Origin: Nostocoides_A vanveenii
GTDB taxonomy: Bacteria > Actinomycetota > Actinomycetes > Actinomycetales > Dermatophilaceae
Assembly: GCF_039531165.1 (NCBI RefSeq)
Contig: NZ_BAAAPN010000021.1
Coordinates: 1 to 64,000 of the forward strand
Length of the DNA stretch: 64,000 nucleotides
Reading direction: 5' to 3'
Part shown: one piece after another, positions 17,360-25,483 of the stretch
Layout: each line of letters opens with the position of its first letter
How positions within the stretch are numbered: position 1 is the stretch's first letter
Position numbers and translations under genes: made by a program
The notes under the pieces: generated by a model
Told to the model about the DNA's origin: nothing
The model's database searches: none
Seen by the model: only the letters and a program-made list of their open reading frames with translations

Positions 17360-20300
17360 TCAGCGGAAGCGCGCCTGCCGTCCGAGCGTGCCGACCAACG
17401 CCTCGCGCGCAGTCGCCGATGCCGCCTCGTCCCGAGCGGCACGCACGGCGTCGAGTCGCGCGCGCACCTCAAGCCGATCAGCGGCGCCCGATGGGCCGTC
17501 GGCGGCCAGGAAGGCCGACAACTGCGCGATCCCCGCATCCGCGCGCGCGACTTCCTGAGCCTGAGCGGCGTCTAGGCGCGCGGCATACCACGGGCTGGCC
17601 AGCACTGAATCGCGCGTGAACAATGCGCGGAACTCGGGCGACTGCAGGGTCCATCCCTCCTGGGACGCTCCGCTCGCCATGATCTCCAGCAGGGCGCGCA
17701 CCGGGGGGCACGCCGACGCGATCGTCCCGTCCGTGACGTAGGCCTGCGCCACCCGTTCGTGCGTGGCCGCCATCACCTCGACCGATTCGGCGAAGACGGC
17801 GAGGTCCTGGGTCTCGGGGCGCAGGATCGCTTCGGTGAAAATCGCGTCCGGATGCATGAAGATCCGGCCCAGGAAGGTGGTCGCGAACTTCGCGGTGATC
17901 CGCAGCCCCAGCCGGCTCGAGGGGACGGCGCGCCCGTCGATCTCGACATCCTCGACCGGCTCGAGATAGCCGTTCTCGGCCAGCCACGCCGCGGACCGCT
18001 CGTGCGGCTGCATCCGGGCGAAGATCTCGGGGATCAACAAGCTGACGTCGTGGTCGACGCGCGCGGTCGGACCGACGAACCCGGCGCCGGAGACCCACCC
18101 GTCATAGCCGGTCAGGGCATACGACAAGAAGGCAGAGTTGAGGTCGTAGGTCGTCGGCAGCGCGTTGAAGGGCGCCTTGGTCATTGCGCCCTCGCTGCCG
18201 GCCCCCGTCGTCGACGGGGACTTGCCGGTCATCGAGGAGATGAACTCCATGAGCAACTCGGGCAGCTCGAGATAGTGCAGGGGCGAGAAGGCGCACAGTG
18301 CCGGCACGCCCGGTTCGGGCGGGTTGTTGCGCCGCCCGGCGGCGACCACGTCCACGGCCATGGTGACTGGCGCGCTCTGCGAGAGCCCGCGGGCGAGCCG
18401 CACCGCGGTGAGTGCGGCCGCCGTCCCGCGCGGATCGGCGAGGTCGGGACGCACCTGCAGATAGCGGGGATTCTTCGACGGTTTCCCGTCGACCAGCCGC
18501 GGCCGCGCCGAGCACACAACGTATGCCGGCCGGTCACCTTCGGTGCCCGCCGCGAAGTCGGTGATCAATCGCCGCATGGGAGAAGTGAATTCGCTCAGCG
18601 AGATCGCGTCATCACGCATCGCCCGGGCGGCGTCCCGATCGAGCGGCTCGAAGTTGGACAAGAACGTTCCCGGCTGGGCGACATCCGTTTCGGCGATGCT
18701 GTCGTAGCCGGGGTGGATCGCGTCATCCGGGCGCTGAAAGAGCAAGCGTTCACAGTTCTCGACGACTTTGACCGATTCCGCGGCTGCATCGCTTGCGGCG
18801 ACCACCACGGAGGCGGTGATGTCGTCCTCGGTCTGCAGCTTGAGCGCCGGCGCGAAATCCGGACGCAGGCTGAACAGGCGATAGGAGCCGTCGGTCTCAA
18901 AGCCCACACGCAACATGTCGACCAGCACCTGCTGGCCGTCCAGACGCAGCCGGTTGCCAGGCCGGCCGTTGACCCGGCTGACGGTGAAATGGCTGCGCCA
19001 ATCGGCGCCCCACTCCGGCCGGTAGGCCTCTTTGATGACATAGACCAGCTCGAGCACGTGGGGCGGGATCGACTCCAGGAAGGCGTTGTGCTCCGCGCTG
19101 ACCTCCGGCGACGGGGTGAGTAGCTTGATGACGCTGCCGATGCTGCGCTGCGGGCCGAGGATGGGACGGGTGTCCTTGCCATTCCAGGAGGGCGCGGCAT
19201 ACCGGTTCGAATAGTCGCGGCCGACGATCGCCGCGACGGCATCGAGATCGGCGTCGAAGTCGGCGACGAAAGCAGTGCCGATGGTGATGGCGTCGGCGAT
19301 CGACTTCGAGATCTCTGACTTGCCACCGCCGGAGACGGTAGAAGGCTTGTGGCACACCGTGGTTCGCGCCGAGGTCCCGATGATCGTCCACTGCGCGGGG
19401 TCGGTGCGTACCTGCCGCATGACGACCCGGAAACCGCTGGGGTCGAGGTAGGTCACGTCCGCACGGAACGGAATCCGTTGCGCCACGCCCGCGAGGTCGG
19501 TCCACGTGATCGACCGGTCGGCGAGCCGGAAGCGCGCGCCGGCCTCCACCAACACCAGGTCCGGGTGGGTGAGCAGGTGCGCCGACCCGTCCGCCGCGGG
19601 CACCCACAGGTGCGGATCGCGGGCGACGATCTCGGCGACCGAGGGCGCGTCATGGGCGTGCGTGTTGACGAACTCCTGGCCCTCGTCCCAGCTCGGGAAG
19701 ACCATTGCGCCACCCGAGTGCTCCTCCTCCGCGCCGCCGAAAAGGTTGGCGGAGTAAGAGATCTGCGTCTTGACTTCCTTCTTGCAGTAGCCGAAGTAGT
19801 TGTCGGCGATGATCGTGACGATCACGCCGCGCTCGTCGCGCGCGCACACCTTGAAGGCCTTGCCCCCGTTGTAGCGCTCGGCCGGATCGGTCCAACACAT
19901 GCCGTCGCGGATCTGACGATCTGTCGCTTTGTCGCGGTGCGGCAGGCCGAGAGCGGCCTTGGTCGCGGACACCAGGTGGGGTGCGAGGATGACCAAGCCG
20001 GTATGCCCGGTCCAGTGCAGCGGGTCGAGCGCCGAATCGTTCTCCGGCACATAGGGATCGCCGGCATTGCCGAAGATGCCTTCGACGAAGTCGAGATTGG
20101 CGACCATGCTGCCGGGCACGATGAACCGGGTCTCCATCCGCCGCTCCCGCGTCCGGCCCGGCACGCCGACGACGACCAGCGGACGCAGCAACAGCGAGAC
20201 AAAGCACGCCGCCCGCTCCGGCTGCGCGGACGTGATCGGCAACTCCAGCAAGGCTTTTGGGGGCGATAGCGCGGCGCGGAGAAGGAGCGCGAAGGTCTCC

Positions 20301-20791
20301 CGCGGCACCGCGAGCTTGTCGTCCGGTATGGGCAACCCGCCTTCGGCGAGGTGGAAGACCCCCGCAGTGGTGCGCCGGTCGTTGCGCGGGTTGTGGAGCA
20401 CACCGTTGGCGAGCCGATAGCTCGTGATCAACTCCGATGCATAGTGATCGGTGTCGACCGGCAGGCTCAGTGTCCGCGCCAGCCCGGGCAGGTCGAGGGC
20501 CAAGGTGCGGCGAGGCAAGTGGGGGATGTCCGGCAGGCCGGCCAGGTAGTCATCGAGAAAGCTCTGCACCCGCTCGTCCACCGGGGGCAGCCGGTCGGCC
20601 AGACGCCGGCTCAGTTCGCGCTGGCGTTCCAGGAGCGGCCCGACCAGGGCCTCGTCGTCGCCGCCACCCTGCACCCGCGGTAGGCCGAGGAGAGCCAACC
20701 GGAGGTTGACCGCCGCCAGGGCCTGAGAGACCGTAAGCGCGGAGGTGCCAGCAGGGACGGGACCGGACTCGGTGGCAGTCATAGTGTCCAT
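17360..20791 (-). CDS. Large protein, probable PPi-type phosphoenolpyruvate carboxykinase
   Basis: A 1143-residue cytosolic protein (start ATG 20791; ATG 20782 is equally possible) with no signal or membrane segment. The size, the Arg-x-Tyr-Asn-Gly-Gly-Lys stretch (residues ~306-311), a Lys/Tyr/His-rich core (NYFGYCKKEVKTQISYS; EEEHSGG) and a P-loop-like VSGGGKSEIS (486-495) fit the pyrophosphate-dependent PEPCKs described from Propionibacterium and Entamoeba, which interconvert oxaloacetate + PPi and PEP + Pi + CO2. I recognise this from size and layout, not from an alignment. A LacI-type operator lies 11 bp before the start. PPDK, another PPi enzyme of the PEP node, is encoded at 59-61.7 kb. 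Confidence 0.68.
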   Translation of the reverse strand: MDTMTATESGPVPAGTSALTVSQALAAVNLRLALLGLPRVQGGGDDEALVGPLLERQRELSRRLADRLPPVDERVQSFLDDYLAGLPDIPHLPRRTLALDLPGLARTLSLPVDTDHYASELITSYRLANGVLHNPRNDRRTTAGVFHLAEGGLPIPDDKLAVPRETFALLLRAALSPPKALLELPITSAQPERAACFVSLLLRPLVVVGVPGRTRERRMETRFIVPGSMVANLDFVEGIFGNAGDPYVPENDSALDPLHWTGHTGLVILAPHLVSATKAALGLPHRDKATDRQIRDGMCWTDPAERYNGGKAFKVCARDERGVIVTIIADNYFGYCKKEVKTQISYSANLFGGAEEEHSGGAMVFPSWDEGQEFVNTHAHDAPSVAEIVARDPHLWVPAADGSAHLLTHPDLVLVEAGARFRLADRSITWTDLAGVAQRIPFRADVTYLDPSGFRVVMRQVRTDPAQWTIIGTSARTTVCHKPSTVSGGGKSEISKSIADAITIGTAFVADFDADLDAVAAIVGRDYSNRYAAPSWNGKDTRPILGPQRSIGSVIKLLTPSPEVSAEHNAFLESIPPHVLELVYVIKEAYRPEWGADWRSHFTVSRVNGRPGNRLRLDGQQVLVDMLRVGFETDGSYRLFSLRPDFAPALKLQTEDDITASVVVAASDAAAESVKVVENCERLLFQRPDDAIHPGYDSIAETDVAQPGTFLSNFEPLDRDAARAMRDDAISLSEFTSPMRRLITDFAAGTEGDRPAYVVCSARPRLVDGKPSKNPRYLQVRPDLADPRGTAAALTAVRLARGLSQSAPVTMAVDVVAAGRRNNPPEPGVPALCAFSPLHYLELPELLMEFISSMTGKSPSTTGAGSEGAMTKAPFNALPTTYDLNSAFLSYALTGYDGWVSGAGFVGPTARVDHDVSLLIPEIFARMQPHERSAAWLAENGYLEPVEDVEIDGRAVPSSRLGLRITAKFATTFLGRIFMHPDAIFTEAILRPETQDLAVFAESVEVMAATHERVAQAYVTDGTIASACPPVRALLEIMASGASQEGWTLQSPEFRALFTRDSVLASPWYAARLDAAQAQEVARADAGIAQLSAFLAADGPSGAADRLEVRARLDAVRAARDEAASATAREALVGTLGRQARFR

Positions 20792-20801
20792 TGTCCCGTT
20801 G

Positions 20802-20815
20802 TGAAAACGCTTACA
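20802..20815. promoter_or_regulatory. LacI/GalR-family operator
   Basis: TGAAAACGCTTACA matches the family consensus TGNAANCGNTTNCA at every fixed base. It lies 11 bp upstream of the PEPCK-like start and about 95 bp from the divergent hydrolase gene, so a sugar-responsive repressor could control the former. No LacI-family gene is in the window. Confidence 0.6.
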
Positions 20816-20910
20816 CCAGCGAGGCGGACCTTCCTCGCGTGAACTTTGGGTGACATTGCTCTCACGCCGCGCGCGTTGGCGGCGAGGCATCGGGGTGCGA
20901 CGATGAGGCG

Positions 20911-22206
20911 GTGAAGTCCGCCGAGGCGCGCGAGATGGCCTACGTCTCGGGTGTCGCGTTGGCTCACCTGACGCGGATGGTGCGGGGCGCTCACGCCGCC
21001 GTGAGTTCGGCCGCCAGCGATGCCGTGAGCGTTCTGGTGGGGCCGCTGGCGGGGCCGGGGTTCGTCCTGGCCGACGTCGTGGCCGGTGGCGTCTACGCCG
21101 CAGCCGGCCTGGGCCTGCGTGCCGGCGCGGCCCTCGCCGGCGCGGTGGCCGCGGAGCGGATGCGCGCGGGCGACGACCAGCGACGCAGCCTCCACGATGC
21201 CTCGAAAGCCCCCCATGTCCTGGCCGTCGGCCACGCCCTCTGGGGCGAGGGCTTCGGTGGAGCTCCCACCCTCACGCCGGCGATGCACGTGCGGCGCGGC
21301 GGGCGCGCGGTGCCGCTGACGACCGCTGGGGTGCGGGCGGCATACGGGCCGGTGACGGGGCAGGTGGCCGTTTTCGTGCACGGGTGGGGCGAGACCGATC
21401 GGTGCTGGCGGTATGCCGCGACCAAACGCGAGCCGTATGCCGATCGGCTGGCCGCCGACCTCGGCCTGACTCCCGTGCTCGTCCGCTACAACAGCGGGCT
21501 GCGGATCAGCGCGAATGGGCGCGCGCTCGATGCGGTGCTGGCCGAGCTGGTCGCGGGCTGGCCCGTCGCGGTGGATCGGATCGTGCTGATCGGGCACTCC
21601 ATGGGTGGGTTGGTCATCCACTCGGCGCTGGCCCAGGCCGGCGGCGCCTGGGCGGATCTGGTCACCGACACCGTCACGCTGGGGACGCCGCACCACGGGG
21701 CGCCGCTGGCGCGCGGCGTCCAGCGCGCCGACGCGGCGCTCGCGACGACGACGCGGGGGCGATGGGCCGCGGATCTGTTGGGGACTCGCACGGGTGGCGT
21801 GCGCGATCTCGAACACGGCAATGTCGTCGCCGCGGACTGGTCGGGCCGGCCGCCCGACGGGGGCGACCATCGCACCCATCCAGCTGCCCGCGCGCAAGTC
21901 CGTCACCATGCGGTCGTGGCCGTGGCTCCAGGATTCTCGGGCGCGTTCGGTGCGCGCGTGGGCGATCTGGTGGTTCCCGTCGCATCTGCCGAACACGTCG
22001 AGATGCATTCCGTCGCAAGTCGATTCGCGGGAGAACAGGTGGAAATGGTGCGCGGTGTGACACACCTCGGCCTGGTCAACGACGAAAGGGTGTATGCCGC
22101 ACTCACTCGGTGGTTGTCGGCGCCCTGTGCCATCCTTGACGGCGCACCACAACCGCCTGGGGAGGCACCACCGCCATGCACACACCACGACGACGCACGC
22201 TCCTGA
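20911..22206 (+). CDS. Alpha/beta hydrolase, lipase-like
   Basis: A 431-residue protein. The first ~110 residues are Ala/Val-rich with a short hydrophobic stretch; from about residue 145 the alpha/beta-hydrolase core begins (GQVAVFVHGWGETD, oxyanion region). The nucleophile elbow is GHSMGG, followed by LGTPHHGAPLARG, typical of PGAP1/lipase-like esterases, with a late THLGL as the likely catalytic His. It starts at GTG 20911, divergent from the PEPCK-like gene. The 3' end overlaps the NHL-protein gene by 31 bases. The substrate is unknown. Confidence 0.75.
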   Translation: MKSAEAREMAYVSGVALAHLTRMVRGAHAAVSSAASDAVSVLVGPLAGPGFVLADVVAGGVYAAAGLGLRAGAALAGAVAAERMRAGDDQRRSLHDASKAPHVLAVGHALWGEGFGGAPTLTPAMHVRRGGRAVPLTTAGVRAAYGPVTGQVAVFVHGWGETDRCWRYAATKREPYADRLAADLGLTPVLVRYNSGLRISANGRALDAVLAELVAGWPVAVDRIVLIGHSMGGLVIHSALAQAGGAWADLVTDTVTLGTPHHGAPLARGVQRADAALATTTRGRWAADLLGTRTGGVRDLEHGNVVAADWSGRPPDGGDHRTHPAARAQVRHHAVVAVAPGFSGAFGARVGDLVVPVASAEHVEMHSVASRFAGEQVEMVRGVTHLGLVNDERVYAALTRWLSAPCAILDGAPQPPGEAPPPCTHHDDARS

Positions 22207-24038
22207 CCGCCTCAGCGGCGACCCTGCTCGCGGGTAACGCGGCATCGCTCGCGACGGCCGCGGAGGGTGCGGCACCCGCCCGGGCGGGTGGGCCGGCATA
22301 CCAGGGACAGGTGATGGGCGGCGCGTTCGCGGACATGTATCCCGTGGATATCGCGAGCACCGGCTCCTACTACTACGTCATCGATCCGGGCAACTACCAG
22401 ATCGAACGCGTCGTCCGGTCGAGCGGCACGATCGACAAGCGCACCCCGCGCGGCGGTGGCGCGGGCACCGACGAGCTCGCCGCCGCGCGAGCGCTCGCGG
22501 TCGACAGCGCCGGCAGCGTCTATGTCGCCGACACCCCGAACAACCGGGTCGTGACGTATGACGCGGGGCTGGCGCGCACCGGCGGCTGGGGGAAGAAGGG
22601 CAGTGGCGTCGGCGACTTCACCGCCATCTACGGCGTGGCGATCGGACCGGGGCTGACGACCACCGGTGCGTCCGCGGAGGTGGTCTACACCATCGACGGC
22701 GACCGGGTGCAGCGCTTCACCCGGGACGGCAAGGACCCCAAGGTCTTCGCGACCGGCTTCAACCAGCCCCGGCAGATCGAGGTCAACAAGGCCAGTGGCG
22801 ATGTCTATGTCGTCAATGCACGGGACCGCAAGATCGTCGGCTTCGACAAATTCGGCGTCCAGAAGTTCGAGTTCGGCAATGGTGTCGGGTCCGGTCCGGG
22901 TCAGTTCCAGGGCGATCCGCGCGGGATCACGGCCACGGCGACCGGATCGCTGATCTTCGTCACCGACGACGGCAATCGGCGCGTGCAGGTCTGGGGGCGT
23001 GGCTCCGACGGCACGTACACCTATCGCTACGCGATCGGGTCGCCGACGACCACGGTCTTCACCGATCCGCGTGGTTTGGACATGACCCCCGACGGGAAGC
23101 TCGTCGTCACCGACGAGTGGGACTACTCCCTCAAGGAGTTCACGGTCACCTCGACGAGCGCGAAGCAGACGCGGCGGCTCTTCGGGCACGCGGCCGGCCT
23201 GCCCGGGGCCAACTGCCCGCGCGGCCTCGCGGCCGACAAGACCGGGCATCTGTTCACCAGTGACTGGTGGAATCAACGCATCGTGCGCACCAGCCTCACC
23301 GGCGCCAGCGCGATGTCCTGGGGCAAGCGGGGCACGCGCAATGATCCCGGATCGCTGAACTTCGCGTGGGGCGTGGCGGTCCAGCCGAGCACCGGGCGGG
23401 TCTTCGTCGCCAACCGGGAGTCGCACGAGATCACCGTCTTTGACAATGCAGCGGGCAACCACAAGTGGCTGACCAAGTGGGGCTCACGCGGCTCGGTGTC
23501 CGCGGGCACGCAGCTGACGTTCCCGCAGGGGCTGACCTTCGCTGCGGACGGGACCTTGTACGTCGTCGACACCGGCAACGGCCGGGTCAAGCAGTTCCGG
23601 GTCGATGCGGCCGGCAATGGTGCGTGGGTGCGGACGATCGGCAATGGCGTCGGCGCCGCGGTCGGGCAGTTCAGCATGCCGACCGGCATCTCGGTCGGTG
23701 CGGACGGCGCGATCTGGGTGGCCGACACCCGCAACAGCCGGGTTCAGGTCTTCCGGGGTGGGTCGTGGACGGCATACGGCACGCCAACCGGGTCGACGAA
23801 GGCCTTCAATGTGCCCTGGGGCGTGACCGTGGCGCCCGACGGCTATGTCTGGGTGGCCGACACCGGCCGCAAGCGTCTGGTGCGCATGAGCGCGACGGGT
23901 GCCTTCAGCTATGAGGTGACCGGGGCGTCCGCGGGGACCGCCGACTTCGGTGGGCCGTTCCAGGTGCTTTTCACCTCTGCGACGACGATGTATGTCTCCG
24001 ACACCTGGGGCAACCGGGTGATCAAACTCGGCTGGTAG
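22176..24038 (+). CDS. Secreted NHL-repeat beta-propeller protein
   Basis: A 620-residue exported protein. The N-terminus MHTPRRRTLLTASAATLLAG has an RR-containing Tat- or Sec-type signal, followed by Ala-rich cleavage region. The rest consists of repeated NHL-type blades (YVADTPNNRVVTYD, YVVDTGNGRVKQF, WVADTRNSRVQVF, YVSDTWGNRVIKL), enough for one or two six-bladed propellers. Such proteins bind ligands or act as secreted lyases; no catalytic residues can be assigned. It begins inside the end of the hydrolase gene. Confidence 0.8.
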   Translation: MHTPRRRTLLTASAATLLAGNAASLATAAEGAAPARAGGPAYQGQVMGGAFADMYPVDIASTGSYYYVIDPGNYQIERVVRSSGTIDKRTPRGGGAGTDELAAARALAVDSAGSVYVADTPNNRVVTYDAGLARTGGWGKKGSGVGDFTAIYGVAIGPGLTTTGASAEVVYTIDGDRVQRFTRDGKDPKVFATGFNQPRQIEVNKASGDVYVVNARDRKIVGFDKFGVQKFEFGNGVGSGPGQFQGDPRGITATATGSLIFVTDDGNRRVQVWGRGSDGTYTYRYAIGSPTTTVFTDPRGLDMTPDGKLVVTDEWDYSLKEFTVTSTSAKQTRRLFGHAAGLPGANCPRGLAADKTGHLFTSDWWNQRIVRTSLTGASAMSWGKRGTRNDPGSLNFAWGVAVQPSTGRVFVANRESHEITVFDNAAGNHKWLTKWGSRGSVSAGTQLTFPQGLTFAADGTLYVVDTGNGRVKQFRVDAAGNGAWVRTIGNGVGAAVGQFSMPTGISVGADGAIWVADTRNSRVQVFRGGSWTAYGTPTGSTKAFNVPWGVTVAPDGYVWVADTGRKRLVRMSATGAFSYEVTGASAGTADFGGPFQVLFTSATTMYVSDTWGNRVIKLGW

Positions 24039-24113
24039 CCCGGTCGCCTGAGGGTTGTCGGTGGCGCCTACTACGGTGAGGAACGGCATACCGGAATGGC
24101 AAAGGAGTCATCG

Positions 24114-24977
24114 ATGACCACGGCAGCGGTGTTGGCAACGGGCTTGGCGTTCGGCGAGGGGCCGAGATGGCGTGACGGTCGGCTGTGGTTCAGCGATTTC
24201 TACCGGCACGCGGTTTTCACCCTCGGCATGGACGGCGTGGAGACCAAGGTCGTCGATGTGCCGGGGCAGCCATCGGGGTTGGGGTGGCTGCCCGACGGGC
24301 GCCTGCTCGTCGTCAGCATGCTGGATAAGAAGGTCATGCGGCTGGAGCCCGACGGCGCGCTCGTCGAGCATGCCGACCTGACGGAGTTGGCCGACTTCCA
24401 CGCCAACGACCTGATCACCGATAACTTAGGCCGGTCGTTCGTCGGCAACTTCGGTTATGACCTGCACCACGACATGGCCGAGCGCGATGTGCCGACGATC
24501 CTGGGTGACGAGTCTGCCGGGTCGACGACGCTCGCGCGGGTCGAGGTCGACGGCTCCGTACACGTGGCCGCCGAGCACGTCCGCTTCCCCAACGGCATGG
24601 CGCTGATCGACGACGGTCGCACGCTGATTCTCGCCGAGACCTTGCGCTTGCAGTTGACCGCCTTCGACGTCGCGTCGGATGGGACGTTGAGCAACCGGCG
24701 CGTATGGGCCTCGACCGCTCCGCAGATGGTCGCGCCGGATGGCATCTGCGCCGACCCTGAGGGCGGCATCTGGGTCGCCGCCGCGCTGGGCAACGCCGTC
24801 GTGCGCTATGCCGAGGGCGGCGAGGTCACCGGCCAGGTCGAGACCAGCCAGATCGCGTATGCCTGCGCCCTCGGCGGCCCTGACGGCCGGACCCTCTTCG
24901 CCATGACCGCGCCCTCGAGCGAGCCGTCCGTCGTGGACGGTCACCGGTTGGGATGCATCGAGATCGCCACCGTCTAG
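24114..24977 (+). CDS. SMP-30/gluconolactonase family protein
   Basis: A 287-residue six-bladed propeller hydrolase. Family signatures include LAFGEGPRWRDGRLWFSD (metal ligand Glu), DFHANDLITDNLGRSFVGNFG with the central Asn/Asp metal residues, and FPNGMALIDDGRTLI. Family members open sugar lactones or other esters with a divalent metal. ATG 24114 is chosen because AAAGGAG stands 6 bases upstream; the upstream ATG at 24096 has no such site. The rhodanese gene follows eight bases later, so the two form an operon. Confidence 0.85.
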   Translation: MTTAAVLATGLAFGEGPRWRDGRLWFSDFYRHAVFTLGMDGVETKVVDVPGQPSGLGWLPDGRLLVVSMLDKKVMRLEPDGALVEHADLTELADFHANDLITDNLGRSFVGNFGYDLHHDMAERDVPTILGDESAGSTTLARVEVDGSVHVAAEHVRFPNGMALIDDGRTLILAETLRLQLTAFDVASDGTLSNRRVWASTAPQMVAPDGICADPEGGIWVAAALGNAVVRYAEGGEVTGQVETSQIAYACALGGPDGRTLFAMTAPSSEPSVVDGHRLGCIEIATV

Positions 24978-24985
24978 GAGGATAG

Positions 24986-25438
24986 ATGAGCAGTCGCAAA
25001 CCCGGCGAACCGCTCGCGCGCAATGCGGCGAGTCTGGTCGCCGAAGCCGATGCCAAAGTCGAGACGCTGGCCCTCGCGGATGCCGTGGGCCTGCTCGATG
25101 ACCCGGGCGTCCTTTTCGTCGACATCCGCGATCCGCGCGAGCGGGAGCGACTCGGCACCATCCCGGGGGCGCTGTCGGCGCCCCGCGGGATGCTGGAGTT
25201 CTGGGTCGACCCCGAGTCGCCGTATTACAAGCCTGAGCTCGACGACGGGCGCCGACTGGTGCTCTATTGCGGTTCGGCCTGGCGCTCGGCGCTGGCGACC
25301 GCAACGCTGACCGAGATGGGTCGCGAGGACGTCACCCACCTCGCGGGCGGGTTCAGCGCCTGGCAGGCGGCCGGTCACCCGCTCGAGGCAGTCGGGCGCC
25401 GACAGGCAGCCAACCGGCCACCCGCGCCCGGCGTCTAG
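24986..25438 (+). CDS. Rhodanese-like sulfurtransferase
   Basis: A 150-residue single rhodanese domain. LFVDIRDPRERERLGTIPGA is the first signature, and the active-site loop is CGSAWRSA with the persulfide-carrying Cys95. HLAGGFSAWQAAGHPLE ends the domain. It would carry sulfane sulfur for thiosulfate or cyanide detoxification or cofactor repair. A ribosome site (AGGAGG) precedes the ATG. Confidence 0.88.
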   Translation: MSSRKPGEPLARNAASLVAEADAKVETLALADAVGLLDDPGVLFVDIRDPRERERLGTIPGALSAPRGMLEFWVDPESPYYKPELDDGRRLVLYCGSAWRSALATATLTEMGREDVTHLAGGFSAWQAAGHPLEAVGRRQAANRPPAPGV

Positions 25439-25483
25439 GGTTTCGAGAGCCCGCTGGGCCCGCCACACAAAGGAGCAGGGGAA

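Noticed and set aside
17759..19123. 454-residue plus-strand open frame
   Set aside because: Shadow within the 1143-residue protein gene.
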